Notes: generated by a model not told the origin, from the sequence alone. Numbered from the stretch's first letter, positions 23,779-33,344 are shown. The stretch: DNA of 35,816 nt from an uncultured Alteromonadaceae bacterium (GCA_913064725.1 CAJYAI010000025.1:1-35816), one strand, 5' to 3'. A program made the numbers and translations.

Positions 23779-24627
23779 ATGCGTCATTCAGTTAACTCTT
23801 TGTCTACATGGCTTCGCCGCGTCGATCGGTGGACCGTACTCACGGGTGCGGGCGTCAGCGCCAATTCGGGGATTCCCACTTACCGGGATCGAACCGGCAA
23901 TTGGCTTCGTGTCAGCCCGATACAGCACAAAGAATTCATCGAATCAGAAGCCAAACGACGACGTTACTGGGCCCGTAGTATGGTGGGCTGGGTGGGTATA
24001 AGCCAAGCAAAACCGAATGCCACACACCACGCCTTAACCGCGCTCGAGCAGTGCGGAAAAATAGATACGCTGATTACCCAAAATGTGGATCGATTGCATC
24101 AAAAATCCGGCGCCAGCAACGTCATCGATCTGCATGGCCGCTTAGACCGCGTCTGCTGCTTGCACTGTAATCAATACGAAAGTAGAGATGCATTTCAGAC
24201 TCGCTTACTTCGTCTTAACACATTCGTAAGCGACTACGCGCATATTGCTAAACCCGATGGTGATGCTGATGTCCCAGAGACGTATATCGCCCAGACGACT
24301 ATACCAACCTGTGAAAAGTGCGATGGTGTCATGATGCCAGATGTGGTTTTTTTCGGAGGCACGGTACCAAAATCGCGCGTTGAGGCCGGCGCTGATGCGC
24401 TGGCCAGAACGGCCGGACTTTTAATAGTCGGTAGCTCCCTTCAGGTTTATTCCGGATTCCGGTTTTGTCGCATGGCGGAGAAATTAGGTATGCCGATCGT
24501 TATAGTCAATGAAGGCGACACGCGCGCTGACTCGATGGCCAGCCTTAAGATAGACACGGCGGGTATGTCCAGATTGGTAGCGGCCATCGACGAAATCAAC
24601 CCCATTCAGGAGAGTCAGTCCGCGTGA
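23779..24627 (+). CDS. Sir2-family NAD-dependent protein deacylase (class II-like sirtuin)
   Basis: Removes acetyl or acyl groups from lysine using NAD. This 282-residue protein has all catalytic elements: LTGAGVSANSGIPTYRDRTGNW (NAD binding), TQNVDRLHQKSG, the catalytic His in DLHGRLD, zinc cysteines CLHC and CEKC, MMPDVVFFGGTVP, and VGSSLQVYSGFRF. SANSGIPTYRD resembles class II (SIRT4-type) sirtuins more than E. coli CobB. The ATG at 23779 is used; a TTG one codon earlier is possible. Its stop overlaps the photolyase GTG by four bases (GTGA), so the two proteins are translationally coupled. Confidence 0.92.
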   Translation: MRHSVNSLSTWLRRVDRWTVLTGAGVSANSGIPTYRDRTGNWLRVSPIQHKEFIESEAKRRRYWARSMVGWVGISQAKPNATHHALTALEQCGKIDTLITQNVDRLHQKSGASNVIDLHGRLDRVCCLHCNQYESRDAFQTRLLRLNTFVSDYAHIAKPDGDADVPETYIAQTTIPTCEKCDGVMMPDVVFFGGTVPKSRVEAGADALARTAGLLIVGSSLQVYSGFRFCRMAEKLGMPIVIVNEGDTRADSMASLKIDTAGMSRLVAAIDEINPIQESQSA

Positions 24628-26069
24628 GCACAACAATTGTTTTATTTAGGCAAGATCTGCGACTCCATGATCACCCTGCTCTTACCGCAGCCGCACAACG
24701 CGGCGATGTCGTTCCAGTTTTCATCTATGATCCGGAAGCGGCCGGCGAATGGTGCTTGGGTGGTGCAAGCCAATGGTGGCTGCATGAAAGCCTGGTATCG
24801 CTAAAAAACACCATTACCAAGCTGGGTGGGTCATTAATTTTTCGGCACGGAGATACCCTTGCATGCCTGCAGGAACTTCGAAAAGAAGTTAATGCGGACG
24901 CTATTTATTTTTCTCGTCAATATCAGCCCTGGTCGCCATCACTGGAGCAATCGATACGAAGCCACTTTGATAGCGAGGGTGTCTCGGTAAAGCGATTTCC
25001 TGGAACGCTTTTGCACGAGCCCGGTACTGTGCTGACGGGTTCAGGAACAGCGTTTAAGGTATTTACTCCATTTTGGCGAGCAGCGAATAAGCTGACAGCG
25101 GCCTCGCCCATCGCCCTACCCTCTGTTAGTTGGACCGGCGTATCGATTCAAACAGATTCGATAGAAAGTTGGCGGCTGCGACCCATCGATAAGACAGGTG
25201 AGCGCGACTGGGCCGATGGCTGGGATACGCTGTGGACGCCGGGAGAGGACGGTGCACAACGCACATTGGAGACATTCTTAGAGGCCCCTGTCGAGCATTA
25301 CGCTGAGGGCCGTGACACACCTGCGAAGCGTTATACGTCGCGTTTATCGCCTCACTTAAAGTTTGGTGAAATATCGCCCAGACAAGTTTGGGCTGCCGCG
25401 CAGCAAAGGAAACTATCGGCCCCACAGTGGAGCTCCGCTATCGATAAATTTCTCGCCGAAATAGGTTGGAGAGAGTTTTGCTACCAACTGATCGATCTGT
25501 TCAACGAAATGCCAAATACGCCCTTCAAAGGTCAGTTTGGAGGCTTCCCCTGGCAAAATAACGCGGAGCATCTCCGAGCATGGCAAAGAGGACAAACCGG
25601 CTACCCTATCGTTGATGCTGGCATGCGGGAGCTATGGCATACCGGGTTCATGCACAATCGCGTACGGATGATTGTGGCCTCATTTCTTACCAAGCATCTA
25701 TTGGTGCATTGGATTGAAGGCGAGCGATGGTTCTGGGATTGCTTGCTTGACGCAGACATTGCATCAAACGCCTGCAGCTGGCAGTGGGTGGCGGGCTCTG
25801 GTGCCGATGCCGCTCCCTATTTCCGTATCTTCAATCCCATCGCTCAAGGCCAAAAGTTTGATCCTGCGGGTGAGTATGTTCGACGATGGTGTCCGGAGCT
25901 CGCTGACTTGCCCAAGAAATTCATTCACGCACCTTGGGAGGCGCCACCGATGACGCTTACAAGCGCTGGCGTGACACTCGGTGCAGACTACCCGCACCCC
26001 ATCGTGGACCATAAGAGTGCCCGACAAGGCGCTCTCGATGCTTACGAATTCATAAAAAAAGCAAGCTAG
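24624..26069 (+). CDS. phrB: Deoxyribodipyrimidine photolyase (cryptochrome/photolyase family, class I)
   Basis: Light-driven repair of UV cyclobutane pyrimidine dimers. At 481 residues it is close to E. coli PhrB (472). It has the antenna domain start TIVLFRQDLRLHDHPAL and the FAD domain with YTSRLSPHLKFGEISPRQVW, LAEIGWREFCYQL, TGYPIVDAGMRELWHTGFMHNRVRMI and the signature NACSWQWVAGSGADAAPYFRIFNP, including Trp residues of the electron-transfer chain. The GTG start overlaps the sirtuin stop by four bases. It ends in a CTAG shared with the convergent cyclase gene. Confidence 0.95.
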   Translation: MSTTIVLFRQDLRLHDHPALTAAAQRGDVVPVFIYDPEAAGEWCLGGASQWWLHESLVSLKNTITKLGGSLIFRHGDTLACLQELRKEVNADAIYFSRQYQPWSPSLEQSIRSHFDSEGVSVKRFPGTLLHEPGTVLTGSGTAFKVFTPFWRAANKLTAASPIALPSVSWTGVSIQTDSIESWRLRPIDKTGERDWADGWDTLWTPGEDGAQRTLETFLEAPVEHYAEGRDTPAKRYTSRLSPHLKFGEISPRQVWAAAQQRKLSAPQWSSAIDKFLAEIGWREFCYQLIDLFNEMPNTPFKGQFGGFPWQNNAEHLRAWQRGQTGYPIVDAGMRELWHTGFMHNRVRMIVASFLTKHLLVHWIEGERWFWDCLLDADIASNACSWQWVAGSGADAAPYFRIFNPIAQGQKFDPAGEYVRRWCPELADLPKKFIHAPWEAPPMTLTSAGVTLGADYPHPIVDHKSARQGALDAYEFIKKAS

Positions 26070-26854
26070 TCCTCGTCAATGATGGCGACGGCGCGAGTCC
26101 ATCCGGCGGATCCGCCGCGGACTTTGTGCGGGAAGCAGCTCACGGTAAAGCCTGCATCTGGCAAGGCCTCTAAGTTATGCATCTTTTCCAGGTGGCAGTA
26201 GCCAATATCTCTACCTGCCTTATGTCCTTCCCATATGATGCTCGCATCCTTATGTTCTGCATAGCGCTCTGCCGTGTAGGTAAATGGCGCGTCCCAACTC
26301 CATGCGTCGGTGCCCGTCACACGAATACCGCGCTCCAAAAGGAACATAGTGGCCTCATAACCCATTCCCGCACCCGCATTCACATAATCTTCGCTGCCGT
26401 AGCGCATCCCGGCTGAGGTGTTTACCAATACGATCGTTAATGGCGTTAGTTCAACGCCAATTCTCGACAGCTCCGTCTCTACATCCTTGGCAGTAACCAC
26501 GTAACCATCTTCTTTGTCGCGGAAATCAAGCTTAATACCTGGCTGAAAGCACCATTCAAGCGGCACCTCATCGATAGTAATAGCGCGCTCTGATCCCCCG
26601 AGTTTGTCGTTCATTGTGCTGTGGTAATGGTACGGTGCGTCGAGATGAGTACCATTGTGAGTACACAGTTGCACCATCTCGATAGCCCAGCCTTCGCCGT
26701 CCGGCAAGTCGCTCTTATCAAGTCCCGTAAAGAAGTCGGACATCTGCTCAGCACCGGTATCGTGCCTAATATAGTCAATTTTTGGGCGCATGGGCGGTGG
26801 GTCGCTGATGACGTCATTTTCCAAATAGATAGATAAATCGATAAATCGTCTCAT
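26066..26854 (-). CDS. Cyclase-family (arylformamidase-like) metal-dependent hydrolase
   Basis: A 262-residue member of the cyclase family (Pfam PF04199), which includes kynurenine formamidase and isatin hydrolase. The metal-binding signature HNGTHLDAPYH is at residues 66-76 and FIDLSIYLENDV opens the fold. The late GTDAWSWDAPF and CHLEKMHNLEALP are also typical. Substrate unknown. The ATG has AGAGGAG nine to ten bases upstream. Its stop overlaps the photolyase stop in a shared CTAG. Confidence 0.88.
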   Translation of the reverse strand: MRRFIDLSIYLENDVISDPPPMRPKIDYIRHDTGAEQMSDFFTGLDKSDLPDGEGWAIEMVQLCTHNGTHLDAPYHYHSTMNDKLGGSERAITIDEVPLEWCFQPGIKLDFRDKEDGYVVTAKDVETELSRIGVELTPLTIVLVNTSAGMRYGSEDYVNAGAGMGYEATMFLLERGIRVTGTDAWSWDAPFTYTAERYAEHKDASIIWEGHKAGRDIGYCHLEKMHNLEALPDAGFTVSCFPHKVRGGSAGWTRAVAIIDED

Positions 26855-27006
26855 CCCTTTTTTCTCCTCTGAAGATCACTTCACCACATGCTCTCAAAAA
26901 TGAATCGCTGTATTAGGTAGCTTAGACTTACTGTGTCGTTGCGACCTATTGGCAAGCTGGGCCCAACACTCTATTGTCTATTGCATCATCCGCTAAAGAA
27001 CTTCCT

Positions 27007-28377
27007 ATGACTTACCTCAGCCCATTTGTTGCCCTCGCCAGTGCTTCAATTGCAACGCTTGCCATTGCGAGTACGCCTTTCCCTTCCACGTATGCAGCAC
27101 CTGATCACGCCCCGGTGATAATAACCAATGCAACCATCCTAACGGGTACTGGCTCGAGACTCGACGATGCAAGCATCTTTTTTGCCAACGGTAAGATCGT
27201 CTCTGTTGGAGAGGAGCCTACCGCACTGCCCGCAGACACAACCCTAATAGATGCAAGGGGTGCATGGGTAACGCCTGGCATTATTGATGTTCACTCGCAC
27301 CTTGGCGTCTATCCCTCCCCCGGTGTAGATGCTCATTCGGATGGCAATGAGGCAACGGCGCCAGTAACCGCTGAAGTATGGGCAGAGCACAGTGTTTGGC
27401 CGCAAGATCCGGGGTTTGGCCGAGCCTTGGCCGGTGGCATTACCGCTCTTCAAATCCTGCCTGGATCAGCAAATCTGTTTGGAGGGCGTGGTGTCACTCT
27501 GAAGAATGTTGCCTCAGTGAGCTATCAGGGTATGAAATTCCCCAATGCACCCTACGGCTTAAAGATGGCCTGCGGTGAGAACCCCAAACGAGTCTACGGA
27601 CGCAAAGGTAGTGGACCATCGACACGGATGGGCAACATCGCAGGTTACCGTAACGCATGGATCAAAGCGGTGGAATATCGCGACGCCCACGAGCAATTCG
27701 AGGCCTTGTCCGACGAGAAGCGAGGCGAGACCGAGAAGCCTAAAAGAGACCTAGAACTTGAGACACTGGCGGGGGTCCTCAATGGTGACATCATTGTTCA
27801 TATGCATTGTTATCGAGCAGATGAAATGATGACAATCTTGGACCTTGCCAAGGAGTTTAATTACAAGGTAGGCACGTTTCATCACGGGATAGAGGCGTAT
27901 AAGATTGCCTCCGAGTTGGCTGAGAACGATGTCTGCGGGGCTCTCTGGGCTGACTGGTGGGGTTTCAAAATGGAAGCCTATGACGGTATCCAGGAGAATA
28001 TTGCACTCGTCGATCGTCCCAAGGGTAGTTGCGCCATTGTCCATTCAGATTCAGATGAAGGTATTCAGCGCCTAAACCAAGAGGCTGCAAAAGCGATGGC
28101 CAGAGGCTTAAAGGCGGGGCTTGAAATTACGCCCGAACGCGCTATTCAGTGGATAACCAGTAATGCGGCCAAATCCCTAGGTATTGAGGATCAAACAGGC
28201 AGTCTACAATCCGGACTCATGGCCGATATCGTTGTCTGGAGTGGTAATCCATTTAGTGTTTACGCAAAAGCCACTAACGTGTTCATTGATGGTGTCGAGC
28301 GGTTCGATCGCTTAGATCCATCTAAACAGCCAGTTTCGGATTTTGAGCTCGGTCAATTGATGGAGATCGAGCGATGA
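27007..28377 (+). CDS. Secreted amidohydrolase with intact metal site (imidazolonepropionase-like)
   Basis: A 456-residue exported amidohydrolase-superfamily protein. The signal peptide ends near STYAAPDH. The first metal motif is complete: WVTPGIIDVHSHLGVYPSPG (HxH). Further ligands are likely in IIVHMHCYRADEMM, VGTFHHGIEAYKIA and AIVHSDSDEGIQRL (catalytic Asp). The C-terminal ITSNAAKSLGIEDQTGSLQSGLMADIVVWSGNP is classical. The ATG at 27007 starts a clean signal peptide. An upstream TTG (26974) is less likely. Its stop overlaps the next gene by four bases (ATGA). Substrate unknown; a cyclic amide or dipeptide is possible. Confidence 0.9.
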   Translation: MTYLSPFVALASASIATLAIASTPFPSTYAAPDHAPVIITNATILTGTGSRLDDASIFFANGKIVSVGEEPTALPADTTLIDARGAWVTPGIIDVHSHLGVYPSPGVDAHSDGNEATAPVTAEVWAEHSVWPQDPGFGRALAGGITALQILPGSANLFGGRGVTLKNVASVSYQGMKFPNAPYGLKMACGENPKRVYGRKGSGPSTRMGNIAGYRNAWIKAVEYRDAHEQFEALSDEKRGETEKPKRDLELETLAGVLNGDIIVHMHCYRADEMMTILDLAKEFNYKVGTFHHGIEAYKIASELAENDVCGALWADWWGFKMEAYDGIQENIALVDRPKGSCAIVHSDSDEGIQRLNQEAAKAMARGLKAGLEITPERAIQWITSNAAKSLGIEDQTGSLQSGLMADIVVWSGNPFSVYAKATNVFIDGVERFDRLDPSKQPVSDFELGQLMEIER

Positions 28378-29615
28378 GAATCTATATGTCGATAGTGTGG
28401 ATCGCACTGGCACTCCAGTCGTCCAACGTTTTTGCAGAACGACTTCTCATGAAGAATGCGACCCTGATGACCATGGGTGCAGAGGGTACTCTCGAGGGCG
28501 CAGATCTTTTAATAGAGGATGGAGAGATCAGAGCGATGGGCATCGATCTGCAAGCCACTGCAGATACTGTTATTGACGTAGCGGGTGCAACGGTAACACC
28601 AACACTATTTGCTGGCGCTACAGCTATTGGCCTCGTTGAGGTGAATGCCGTAAAGGAATCGGTAGATAGCTCACTCAACAATTCGCCTCTAGGCAAAGTT
28701 CACATTGAGTTTGATGTGCGCGACGCCTACTCGCCGCACTCGAGCCTGGTCGGCATTACACGAGTTGAAGGCTATGGTTACTCGTTGTTGATGGCAAATG
28801 GCGCGGAGTATTCGGTATCAGGCATTGGTTCGCTTGTTGAACTCGATGGCCGTTTCGATAGCTTCTCAGGCAACGATACGCTTTTCATTGACGTTGATGG
28901 CTATTCTTCGGGCAAAGTGGGTGGCTCCAGAGCAGCCCATTGGATGCTGCTCGAAGGCATGATGTCAGACTTGGACAGGCGGCCAGATTCACAGGAATAT
29001 CTCACTCAGGCAGGTCGCAAGCAGCTTAAAGAGTTAAGATCAGAGGGCGTATTCGTCTTTGCCGCGAACCGGGCAGCCGATATCAAACAAGTTATTAATT
29101 TCACTGAGAAACACAGGTTGAGTTCAGTCGTCATAGGTGCTCGCGAAGCTTGGATGTTGGCCTCTCAGTTAGCTGACTCGGGCATAGCTGTCATGGTAAA
29201 CGGCCTTGATAACTTACCCGCGGATTTTGACTCCCTAGGATCACGGTTGGACAATGCCGCAATCCTCAATGACACCGGTGTAACAGTCATGTTTACGAGC
29301 GGCGGTACACACAATGCCCGCAAAGTTCGCCAAGGCGCCGGTACTGCTGTTGCCTACGGTATGAACTACATGAGCGCCCTTCGCGCAATGACTGTGGTGC
29401 CGTCGCAGATATTCGGTGGCAGAGATAGAGCAATAAAAGTGGGTAACTCGACCGATTTAGTGGTTTGGAGCGGTGATCCTCTCGAGATCACGAGCCATGC
29501 CACCGCCGTCATAATGGCTGGTCAAGTTACTTCGATGGAGACCCGTCAGAGCAAACTTCTCGAGCGGTACCTTCCCGAGAAACCTAGCTTGGGTCGTGCT
29601 TATATAAATCGCTAG
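28374..29615 (+). CDS. Secreted amidohydrolase-like protein lacking the HxH metal motif
   Basis: A 413-residue exported protein with amidohydrolase layout: a signal peptide (to about VFAERL), an N-terminal beta sandwich (MKNATLMTMGAEGTLEGADLLIEDGEI) and a C-terminal sandwich (VGNSTDLVVWSGDPLEI). At the position where the partner has DVHSHLG, this protein reads LFAGATAIGL, so the first two metal ligands are missing. GAREAWMLASQLADSGIAVMVNG and TVMFTSGGTHNARKVRQ keep the barrel shape but with altered residues. It starts inside the last codon of the partner gene. It is probably a non-catalytic or altered-site subunit of a heteromer (inference). Confidence 0.85.
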   Translation: MRIYMSIVWIALALQSSNVFAERLLMKNATLMTMGAEGTLEGADLLIEDGEIRAMGIDLQATADTVIDVAGATVTPTLFAGATAIGLVEVNAVKESVDSSLNNSPLGKVHIEFDVRDAYSPHSSLVGITRVEGYGYSLLMANGAEYSVSGIGSLVELDGRFDSFSGNDTLFIDVDGYSSGKVGGSRAAHWMLLEGMMSDLDRRPDSQEYLTQAGRKQLKELRSEGVFVFAANRAADIKQVINFTEKHRLSSVVIGAREAWMLASQLADSGIAVMVNGLDNLPADFDSLGSRLDNAAILNDTGVTVMFTSGGTHNARKVRQGAGTAVAYGMNYMSALRAMTVVPSQIFGGRDRAIKVGNSTDLVVWSGDPLEITSHATAVIMAGQVTSMETRQSKLLERYLPEKPSLGRAYINR

Positions 29616-31054
29616 CGCTCGTTGTTAATACGCTCTAACGTCGAGGTCGTGGAATACCCCGGTAAAAAGTCTAGGACAACCACTTCACCGCCTGTCTCTA
29701 AGACGTGCTCATGGCCTGCGATGTCAGAGACAGCATAATCGCCGCCCTTCACTAGTACGTCAGGAGAGATAGCCTGAATCAGGCGGGCCGGCGTATCTTC
29801 AGAGAATGGTACGACATAGGTGACGGATCGTAGTCCCGCCAAGACAGACATCCGAGCGTGGAGCGGATTTATGGGTCGATCAGCCCCCTTCAGCCGCACA
29901 ACCGAAGCATCGTCATTGACCGCCACAATCAACACATCGGCCAGCTTTGCAGCATCGTTGAGGTAAGTCACGTGACCGGGATGAAGAATATCGAAACACC
30001 CATTTGTCATTACGATCCGCTCACCCTTAGCTCGGTGTCGGTTCACCGATGTAAGGAGGTCGGCTTCATCGACAATCCCGCTATCGATCTCCACCGCGCT
30101 GTCGCCCAGTGATGTGCCCGACAGTGCCCCCTCCAGTTCGTCGCGTGTGACAGTCGCTGTCCCCACCTTGCCCACCACCAATCCTGCGGCTAGATTTGCT
30201 AAACGGGTTGAATTTTCGAGACTATCGTCACTGGCCAGACCCGCGGCTAGTGCTGAGATAACCGTATCACCTGCGCCCGTCACATCGAAAACTTCGCGAG
30301 CCAGTGCAGAGAGGTGGAGGGGTGCTCCCTCTCGTGTCTGTAGCGTCATGCCGCGCTCGCTGCGGGTCACCAGCACAGCATTAAAATCATAGGCTTCACA
30401 TAGCTCACGCGCGTATTGACTTATGCGCGCATCGTCTTGCTCGCAAGGCCCTACTACTGCCTCGAACTCTGACAGATTGGGCGTAATTAGTGTGGCACCC
30501 CGATATCGCTCGAATTTATCCCCTTTTGGGTCGACTAGGACAGGCACGCTGAGGGCGTTACAGTGAGCAATCAACGCCTCGACCCGCGCTAATGTTCCCT
30601 TGGCATAATCACTCAGCAGAACGACGTCGTGCTCAGCTATCAAGTTGCTCGCGTACTGAATAAACGAATCATCACCGTAGTCCTCAAGGGACCCCTCAAA
30701 ATCCATGCGAATCAACTGCTGATTTCGACTCAGCACACGCAGTTTTACTATGGTGTCAGCCGGACACGGCATGACGGACCAACGCACACCTTTTGCCTCA
30801 ACCGCTGCTCGTAACCGCCTCGCGTCCTCATCGTGTCCCGCAAGTCCTGAGAGCGTCGCTTTTACGCCCAGAGCCGCAAGATTAACGGCAACATTAGCGG
30901 CGCCGCCGGGTCGATCTTCTACATCTTCAATCTTGACGATCGGGACCGGCGCCTCGGGGCTGACTCGCGTAGTGGCTCCCCGCCAAAATCGATCTAGCAT
31001 GACATCGCCAATGACCAATATTTTGGCGTCGGTAAAGGATGGGATTCTAGACAT
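29612..31054 (-). CDS. hldE: Bifunctional heptose 7-phosphate kinase / heptose 1-phosphate adenylyltransferase HldE
   Basis: Makes ADP-heptose for the LPS inner core in two steps. The N-terminal PfkB kinase half has ILVIGDVMLDRFWRG, ERPGGAANVA-like DRPGGAANVAVNLAALG, and DVTGAGDTVISALAAG. The C-terminal nucleotidyltransferase half has MTNGCFDILHPGHVTYLNDA (HxGH) and VNDDASVVRLKG. The 480-residue length from ATG 31054 fits E. coli HldE (477), and GGAG lies eight to nine bases upstream; the frame is open to 31105. Its start overlaps the heptosyltransferase stop by eight bases. Its stop shares CTAG with the convergent amidohydrolase-like gene. Confidence 0.95.
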   Translation of the reverse strand: MSRIPSFTDAKILVIGDVMLDRFWRGATTRVSPEAPVPIVKIEDVEDRPGGAANVAVNLAALGVKATLSGLAGHDEDARRLRAAVEAKGVRWSVMPCPADTIVKLRVLSRNQQLIRMDFEGSLEDYGDDSFIQYASNLIAEHDVVLLSDYAKGTLARVEALIAHCNALSVPVLVDPKGDKFERYRGATLITPNLSEFEAVVGPCEQDDARISQYARELCEAYDFNAVLVTRSERGMTLQTREGAPLHLSALAREVFDVTGAGDTVISALAAGLASDDSLENSTRLANLAAGLVVGKVGTATVTRDELEGALSGTSLGDSAVEIDSGIVDEADLLTSVNRHRAKGERIVMTNGCFDILHPGHVTYLNDAAKLADVLIVAVNDDASVVRLKGADRPINPLHARMSVLAGLRSVTYVVPFSEDTPARLIQAISPDVLVKGGDYAVSDIAGHEHVLETGGEVVVLDFLPGYSTTSTLERINNER

Positions 31055-32123
31055 CGATTGCAACTCCTTTGCCGCTGTCTGGGGTATACCCGTCGGCGTC
31101 GACACACGTGACTGCCTCGAGTGCCAACATCACCTCATCTGTTCCAATATCCGTCATACATTCAAAGCGACCTTGACACGTGGGTCGCCGAGCACAAGGG
31201 GAGCAGCTGAGAGCATGATAGATAATACGAACTCGGTCGCCTCCAGTCTCTAGATAGGGGCAAGTCGATCCAAACAGCGCCACTGTCGGGACACCCGTCG
31301 CAACACCCATATGAGTCAACCCCGTATCGACGCCCACCAGTGCCCTGGCACGTCCAACAATCCCTGCACTGACTCCCAGTGGAAACTTACCAACCCAATT
31401 TTCAACACCGAGGCCATCCAGCATCGCTCGAGCATGCTCGCGATCACCGGGGCCGCCCAGACAGGCTACTTTGTGTCCCTGAACAAGCAGATCTGAGATC
31501 AATTGTCTCCAGCGATCATCAGTCCAGTGCTTCTGCGCTCGCGTCGTGAACGGTGCGATGACGGTGTATGGCACAGAGCCGATAATATCCTGTGCCCTAT
31601 TTTCATCCGACGCGGAAATACCAAGGACGAGATCGAAATCTCGGGTGCTCCACGAGAGGGCTTCGGCAAGCCCTAAATATTCTGAGCTGATACGAGGTGT
31701 AATACTCTTTTCGATGCGCTTGGTGAGAAATACGCCTGTGGGCTCCTTTGATTTAAAGCCAATGCGGGACCTAGCGCCAGTAAGCCATGCAAGCAAAGCG
31801 CTTTTGACCAGCCCTTGTGCGTCGACAACGAGATCGTATTGACGTTCGCGCAACAGCGCTCTCATTTTCAGAATCGCGCGAGCGAGCATGATCAAACGCT
31901 TTTCGCGCCAGAGCTCCTCCCACTCCTGACGAGGCCAAAGCACGACCTCATGGAGGCCAGGCATATCTTGAAGCAGTGGACGCACAACCCCTTCTGCCAA
32001 CCAATCAATCTCAGCATTTGGGTGTGCTTGTCGACATGCTGCAACGAGAGGAGATGCAAAAACGACATCACCAATCGCACTCAATCGAATAATCAGAATA
32101 CGTTTTACGGCTATTTCTGGCAT
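31047..32123 (-). CDS. waaC: LPS heptosyltransferase, GT9 family (WaaC-like)
   Basis: Transfers heptose from ADP-heptose to the Kdo or heptose of the LPS inner core at the inner membrane. The 358-residue protein has GT9 features: ILIIRLSAIGDVVFASPLVAACRQAHP, DLVVDAQGLVKSALLAWLTGARSRIGF, APFTTRAQKHW, CLGGPGDREHA and VGVDTGLTHMGVATGVPTVALFGSTCP. The VVDAQGLVKSA segment is closer to WaaC than to WaaF, but the assignment within GT9 is tentative. Cysteines near the end (SCSPCARRPTCQGRFECM) occur in many GT9 proteins. The ATG at 32123 is used. It is coupled to hldE downstream, which makes its donor. Confidence 0.85.
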   Translation of the reverse strand: MPEIAVKRILIIRLSAIGDVVFASPLVAACRQAHPNAEIDWLAEGVVRPLLQDMPGLHEVVLWPRQEWEELWREKRLIMLARAILKMRALLRERQYDLVVDAQGLVKSALLAWLTGARSRIGFKSKEPTGVFLTKRIEKSITPRISSEYLGLAEALSWSTRDFDLVLGISASDENRAQDIIGSVPYTVIAPFTTRAQKHWTDDRWRQLISDLLVQGHKVACLGGPGDREHARAMLDGLGVENWVGKFPLGVSAGIVGRARALVGVDTGLTHMGVATGVPTVALFGSTCPYLETGGDRVRIIYHALSCSPCARRPTCQGRFECMTDIGTDEVMLALEAVTCVDADGYTPDSGKGVAIDV

Positions 32124-32135
32124 GAACAAGCCAAA

Positions 32136-33344
32136 CTAACCAAGGGACTCGGGTTGCTGCTTAGGGCAATCTCGATCTAGCGCCACCAGCAATGTAAACG
32201 TCAGAAATATTAGGTTTCCGCCAATGTAGGAGTACAAGCCCACGGCAGTGCCCAGAGGAAATACGGCCAGAAGCGCCGTCAGGCCGGCGACTGCAACATG
32301 CATCCGATCATCCTGGATGTAGAGCCAAAGACGCCACAACAATAATCCGTAACCAATCAGACCGACGATACCGGTTTCGGCCACGACCTCGAATAATATG
32401 AGGTGTGGATGCCAGGTCTCGCTAAGTCCCGGTATGAGACCTGCCGACTCTTGTATGGCGAATGTGCCAAACCCTCGCATGCCTACCCCGGTCAGCCAAT
32501 TCTCTGAGAAAGCCTGCCACGAGAGCTCCCACAGCTGAGACTGATATAAAAACGATTGATACCGTGCTGGCGCCTCGGCCAGAGTACCAACCTGCCCTGT
32601 CACAATTGATAGATAGATACCTAAGAGCAGGCCGATAACAGCGGAAATGACGAAGCCCGTTACCTGCCGCTTAGCACCAACCTCCTTGTGTCGTAGGGCG
32701 AGTACTGCCCACCCCGCTAGACCGATTAGGGCGAGCAAGGCAGATGACTGGTGTCCACTCATCACAATAGCGGCGTATACCGGTATTGACAGTATACCGA
32801 CACCCATCCCTCCGGCTCGTCGTAACGCTTCAAGGAAAAATGGGGACAGGATGGCGAGCGTTGCGCCGTAGCCGAGCTGCAATGACCCTGTAACGATAGC
32901 GCCCTCTTCACCTAGTTCTATCAAAGGGTCACCCAATAAACTGACGCCTGTCAGGATTTGTACAAACCCATCGACAGCCCACGCAACCAGTAAGATTCCG
33001 AGCCAAGACATAATGCGCTTCGCGTCGCCTTCTTCGATGACCACGCTCAATACCACCCAGGCCGCGAGCGCGTAGGCGAAAAAACGGAAGGCCGCTGACA
33101 CGCCCCTTTCCAAATTTACCGAAAACAGCAGGCTAAGTAGACCCGGAATCGCGATACAAGCGAATAGCATCGCCGCTTTTTTCAACCCGGGTAACGACAG
33201 GACAGCGTCCCGATTAGTCAAAAGCGTCAGGATACTGACAACAACCATTAACCAGATCAACTGACGCGTGGCTACACTCACCGCGAGCGAGAAAAATAAA
33301 AACACCCACATCAAAGGTGCCGGAATGATGTTTGGCTGTTGCAT
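32136..33344 (-). CDS. O-antigen ligase / polymerase family membrane protein
   Basis: A 402-residue protein with about ten to eleven hydrophobic segments and the large periplasmic loop typical of the Wzy_C/WaaL family. The loop shows LWELSWQAFSENWLTGVGMRGFG and then WHPHLILFEVVAETGIVGLIGYGLLL, with the conserved HPH. Family members join O-antigen or other undecaprenyl-linked glycans to lipid A-core or protein, or polymerise them. Its place next to heptosyltransferase and heptose genes favours an LPS role (inference). It starts well upstream of the GT9 gene, with 12 bases between them. Confidence 0.85.
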   Translation of the reverse strand: MQQPNIIPAPLMWVFLFFSLAVSVATRQLIWLMVVVSILTLLTNRDAVLSLPGLKKAAMLFACIAIPGLLSLLFSVNLERGVSAAFRFFAYALAAWVVLSVVIEEGDAKRIMSWLGILLVAWAVDGFVQILTGVSLLGDPLIELGEEGAIVTGSLQLGYGATLAILSPFFLEALRRAGGMGVGILSIPVYAAIVMSGHQSSALLALIGLAGWAVLALRHKEVGAKRQVTGFVISAVIGLLLGIYLSIVTGQVGTLAEAPARYQSFLYQSQLWELSWQAFSENWLTGVGMRGFGTFAIQESAGLIPGLSETWHPHLILFEVVAETGIVGLIGYGLLLWRLWLYIQDDRMHVAVAGLTALLAVFPLGTAVGLYSYIGGNLIFLTFTLLVALDRDCPKQQPESLG

